NCBI GenBank assembly: GCA_016791425.1
Contig: JAEUMQ010000012.1
Location: 1 to 64,000, forward strand
DNA: 64,000 nucleotides
Source of the DNA: Hyphomonadaceae bacterium
GTDB lineage: Bacteria; Pseudomonadota; Alphaproteobacteria; Caulobacterales; Aquidulcibacteraceae
Direction of reading: 5' to 3'
In this document: piece after piece, positions 61,277 to 64,000 of the stretch
Position numbering within the stretch: the first letter of the stretch is position 1
How the letters are laid out: every line of letters starts with the position of its first letter
The notes under the pieces: generated by a model
What the model saw: only the letters and a program-made list of their open reading frames with translations
Databases searched by the model: none
Told to the model about the DNA's origin: nothing
Translations under genes and position numbers: made by a program

Positions 61277-62518
61277 TCAGCCGACCACACGAAGGCTCTT
61301 CGGGCCGTGATGCCCGTACACCGGCCGCAGCGACACATCGCCGACCAGCGTCAGGTCCGGGCGTTGCGCGAACAATTCGCGCAGCGCCACGGAGGCCTCC
61401 AGCCGCGCGAGCGGCGCCCCGAGGCAGATGCGCGCGCCGGCGCCGAAAGCCAGGTGCTGCCGGGCCGGCCGGTCGATCTTGAAGACGTGGGGCTGCTCAT
61501 AAACGCCGGAGTCATGGTTTGCGGCCAGCAACGATGTCACCATCACGTCGCCGCCGTGCATCGGACATCCGCCGACACTCATTTCGCCGGGCGCGATCCT
61601 GTCGGTGGTGGTCACGGGCGGATCCACACGCAGGGATTCCTCGATCACTTCGCTCAGTACGTTGGGGTCTTCCCGCACCCGCGCCTGCAGCGCCGGATCC
61701 TCCAGGACGGCGCGCGCCGCGTTGGCGATCAGGTCCGTGGTGGAGAGATTCCCCGCCGTCAGCATCATGACGCAATGATCGATGATCTCTCTCTCGCTCA
61801 AGCCGGCGCCCTGCTCTTCGAGCGCCACCCAGTCGGAAATGAGGTCCTCGGTCTTCTGTTTCCGCGCCGCCTCCACGCGGGCGCCGAAATAGTCGAGCAT
61901 CGACCTCACCGCCTTCCATCGCCGCGCATCCTCCTCCTTTGTCCTGAACGGATTGAAGCCGAGCACCAACTCGTCAGACCAGGCGCGCACGCGCTCGTGG
62001 TCCTTCTCCGGCAGTCCGAGCAGCGTTGAGATCACCCCGACGGGAATCGGGATCGCATAATCGTCGACGAGATCGAACGCGCCGGAGGTCGGCAACGCGC
62101 TCAATGTCCGCCTGACGACCTTCTCGACCAACGGGCGCCCGGTCCTGACGCGCGCAAGGAGCGGGTCGCCGATCAAGCGGCGCAGCCGCCGGTGATCTTC
62201 GCCGTCCATGAAGATGAAGACGCCGGCGCCGTTTTTCCGCTCCGGAACGTCGTCGGGAGGCGCGTCATATGTGCGCGACGCCGCGCTTCCCGGCGACGCG
62301 CGCTTCCGGTCCCGCAGCAGGCGGGCGTCCTGAAGCACGCGCCTGCACGCCTCGTAGCCCGTCACGACATATTCGCCGAGCGCCTCGTCCCTGGCCATGC
62401 TGGACCGCGTCCGCAACGCGTCCAATCGAGGGTGCGGATCCGCGACATGATCTACGCTGACCTTGGAAAAGGTCGCGTCGTGGATGACCGCGTTTGGCGA
62501 TCGAGTGTCCGTTCCCAT
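61277..62518 (-). CDS. Cytochrome P450
   Basis: The 413-residue soluble bacterial P450 shows the I helix (MLTAGNLSTTDLIANAARA), the ExxR-equivalent SEVIEESLRVDPPVTTTDRI, and the haem-binding loop FGAGARICLGAPLARLE with the iron-ligating Cys. It inserts oxygen into a C-H bond and needs a ferredoxin and reductase, which are not in the window. ATG 62518 has GAAGGAG upstream; the open frame to 62578 adds no domain. It is transcribed toward the HPPD operon and lies 52 bases after the transporter gene, so the two form an operon. Confidence 0.95.
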   Translation of the reverse strand: MGTDTRSPNAVIHDATFSKVSVDHVADPHPRLDALRTRSSMARDEALGEYVVTGYEACRRVLQDARLLRDRKRASPGSAASRTYDAPPDDVPERKNGAGVFIFMDGEDHRRLRRLIGDPLLARVRTGRPLVEKVVRRTLSALPTSGAFDLVDDYAIPIPVGVISTLLGLPEKDHERVRAWSDELVLGFNPFRTKEEDARRWKAVRSMLDYFGARVEAARKQKTEDLISDWVALEEQGAGLSEREIIDHCVMMLTAGNLSTTDLIANAARAVLEDPALQARVREDPNVLSEVIEESLRVDPPVTTTDRIAPGEMSVGGCPMHGGDVMVTSLLAANHDSGVYEQPHVFKIDRPARQHLAFGAGARICLGAPLARLEASVALRELFAQRPDLTLVGDVSLRPVYGHHGPKSLRVVG

Positions 62519-62570
62519 TGCAGTCTCCTTCCTACTTTCGCCGTCGCCGATCTTCCCTCCGAACACGCCT

Positions 62571-63944
62571 TCACGCATGTACAGCGCCGCTGCGTCGCCG
62601 CTGGATCGCTCCCTTCACCTCGTTGAAGCGAGCCTCATCGAGGGAATAGAAGCGCAGAAGCACGATGGCCGCGGCCCACAAGGCGAACGGGATGATGCAG
62701 TACGAAATGCGGATGCCCAGCAAGGCGGCTTCCGATTGTTCGCTCGCCCCGCCGCCAGTGAAGCCCGAAAGATCGAGCACGAGGCTGACCAGGAACGCGC
62801 CCGCGGCCATCCCGCACTTCAGGCAAAACGCCCACGCGCCGAACAGCGCTCCTTCCCTGCGCTCCCCTGTCTTCAGTTCGTCGACTTCCACCGTATCGGG
62901 CACCATCGAGTTGGAGAGAAGCTGGTTGCCCGCATCCCCGATGCCGCTCAGCAGGTAGACGCCGAAGAGAAGCGGCAGCAGGCTCGGCGGCAGGAAGAAG
63001 GCCGGCAGCGCCATCACGCACGCAATGGCGAGAGAAAGAAAATAGGCTGGTCGCTTGCCGATCCGCTTGCTGACCAGCACCCACGGCGGGGTGAACACGG
63101 TCGCCGCAACGCCCGCGACCGTGAGGAGCGGGCCGATGACCGCGCCGTCCGCACGCATCGCGAAGGTCAGGAAATAGACCAGCGTCGTCGCGCTCGCGCC
63201 GATGGCGATGTTCTGGCAGAGAAACACGAGAAAGAGCACAACGAAGGGCTGATTGCTTGTGAGGGCGCGCAGCTCTTTCCAGATGCTGGACGACTGAACC
63301 GGCCGCTCGATGCGCGGGGCGTCCCGCGTCGTGAAGAACGTCACAAGCCCCGTTACGGTCATGAACGCGCCGAGCACAATGCCCGCGAGCCGGAAGCCGT
63401 CCGCCAGCGAGGCCTGCGAAGCATAGATGAGGGGCGTGGCGACGCTGGCGCCGATGATTCCCAGGCGCGCAGCCACCATCCGGTAGCCGACCAGCTCCGT
63501 GCGCTCCCGGTAGTCCGTCGTCATCTCCGCCGTCATCGCCGAGTACGGCACGGTCATGACCGAGTAGGCGAAGCTCGCCGCGATGTACGCGATGACGGCG
63601 AACGTCACCTTGGACATCTGGCTGGAGAAATCAGGCATCGCCAGGAAGACGCAGAAGGCCGCGCCGTACAGGATGCTGCCGACCAGGACGTAAAGACGTC
63701 TGCGCCCGAGCTTGCTCCTGGTCCGGTCCGAAATGGCGCCCATGAACGGATCGAAGATTGCGTCCAGCAAACGGGGCAGCAGAAGCGCGAGACCCGCCCA
63801 TGCCGGGGGCAGACCTTGCGCCTCGGTCAAGTAGAAGAGAAAGAAGAGCATGGTCACGCCGACATAGACGGCGATGCCGAGCTCACCGATCGCCCAGCCG
63901 AGCTTTGCCGTGAGTGACAGTTTGCCCTGAGAGTCTGCGCTCAT
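62571..63944 (-). CDS. GPH-type (sugar/glycoside:cation symporter family) MFS transporter
   Basis: The 457-residue protein has about 12 membrane helices and the GPH pattern: PPAWAGLALLLPRLLDAIFDP, FMGAISDRTRSKLGRRRLY, VPYSAMTAEMTTDYRERTEL, and SMVPDTVEVDELKTGERREG. GPH members bring in sugars, glycosides or, in catabolic clusters, steroid-like or aromatic glycosides. It likely supplies the substrate to the P450. The first bases upstream (63945-64000) should hold the promoter. Confidence 0.88.
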   Translation of the reverse strand: MSADSQGKLSLTAKLGWAIGELGIAVYVGVTMLFFLFYLTEAQGLPPAWAGLALLLPRLLDAIFDPFMGAISDRTRSKLGRRRLYVLVGSILYGAAFCVFLAMPDFSSQMSKVTFAVIAYIAASFAYSVMTVPYSAMTAEMTTDYRERTELVGYRMVAARLGIIGASVATPLIYASQASLADGFRLAGIVLGAFMTVTGLVTFFTTRDAPRIERPVQSSSIWKELRALTSNQPFVVLFLVFLCQNIAIGASATTLVYFLTFAMRADGAVIGPLLTVAGVAATVFTPPWVLVSKRIGKRPAYFLSLAIACVMALPAFFLPPSLLPLLFGVYLLSGIGDAGNQLLSNSMVPDTVEVDELKTGERREGALFGAWAFCLKCGMAAGAFLVSLVLDLSGFTGGGASEQSEAALLGIRISYCIIPFALWAAAIVLLRFYSLDEARFNEVKGAIQRRRSGAVHA

Positions 63945-64000
63945 TACGCAATTGCTCCTCTGACCGCGTTATGACCAGGGCACGCAGCCATTCCCTTCCC

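Overview
The window is GC-rich alphaproteobacterial DNA. I infer this from codon use, PccA, GorA, ParA and LipB sequences of that style, small entericidin lipoproteins, a palindromic GAGCGCGTGAT repeat and trb-type conjugation genes. An order near Caulobacterales or Hyphomicrobiales is possible but is not shown by the sequence alone. About half the window is chromosomal backbone, about 25 kb is a mobile element, and two stretches are MarR-controlled catabolic clusters.

Layout. (a) 1-6.8 kb: end of an unknown gene, MgtE, a lipoprotein subtilase, and secreted BNR-repeat and alpha/beta-hydrolase proteins. (b) 6.8-12.4 kb: a catabolic cluster. A MarR regulator is divergent from an isochorismatase-like amidohydrolase and a PuuE-like deacetylase; facing them is an operon of a CmcJ-like oxidoreductase, a TAXI binding protein and an MHS-type transporter. 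A similar inverted repeat lies in front of both transcription units. (c) 12.6-32.2 kb: housekeeping and small genes, including tRNA-Leu(GAG), entericidins, a FliN-like protein, LipB, PccA, an orphan ParA with a partner, GorA, PurL, MaoC, PP2C, oligopeptidase B, a lone TIR protein, an EF-hand lipoprotein, an SDR, HPt and NnrU. REP-like palindromes are scattered here and one has entered the purL reading frame. (d) 32.5-58 kb: a mobile element beside tRNA-Lys(CTT). It holds a decayed type IIG restriction-modification gene, an IetAS-type ATPase/subtilase defence pair, traG-trbBCDEJLFGI, a frameshifted parB, ssb, a frameshifted 14-blade WD40 gene, ardC, traF and a shortened relaxase. I recognise no integrase or repA. 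(e) 58.1-64 kb: a second MarR cluster with an HPPD-like dioxygenase, a VOC protein and a fumarylacetoacetase-like hydrolase, and on the opposite strand a cytochrome P450 and a GPH-type transporter. A perfect 11-bp inverted repeat sits on the predicted -10 of this operon.

How the genes may work together. In cluster b, import (MHS and perhaps TAXI), oxidation (CmcJ-like), ring opening of a cyclic amide (PuuE-like) and cleavage of the linear amide (isochorismatase-like) would make a nitrogen-containing compound usable. In cluster e, transport, P450 hydroxylation, an HPPD-type step and an FAH-type hydrolysis suggest breakdown of an aromatic compound without a visible homogentisate dioxygenase. 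The mobile element pairs conjugation machinery with defence (IetAS) and anti-restriction (ArdC), but several of its genes are broken or short, so it may no longer transfer by itself.
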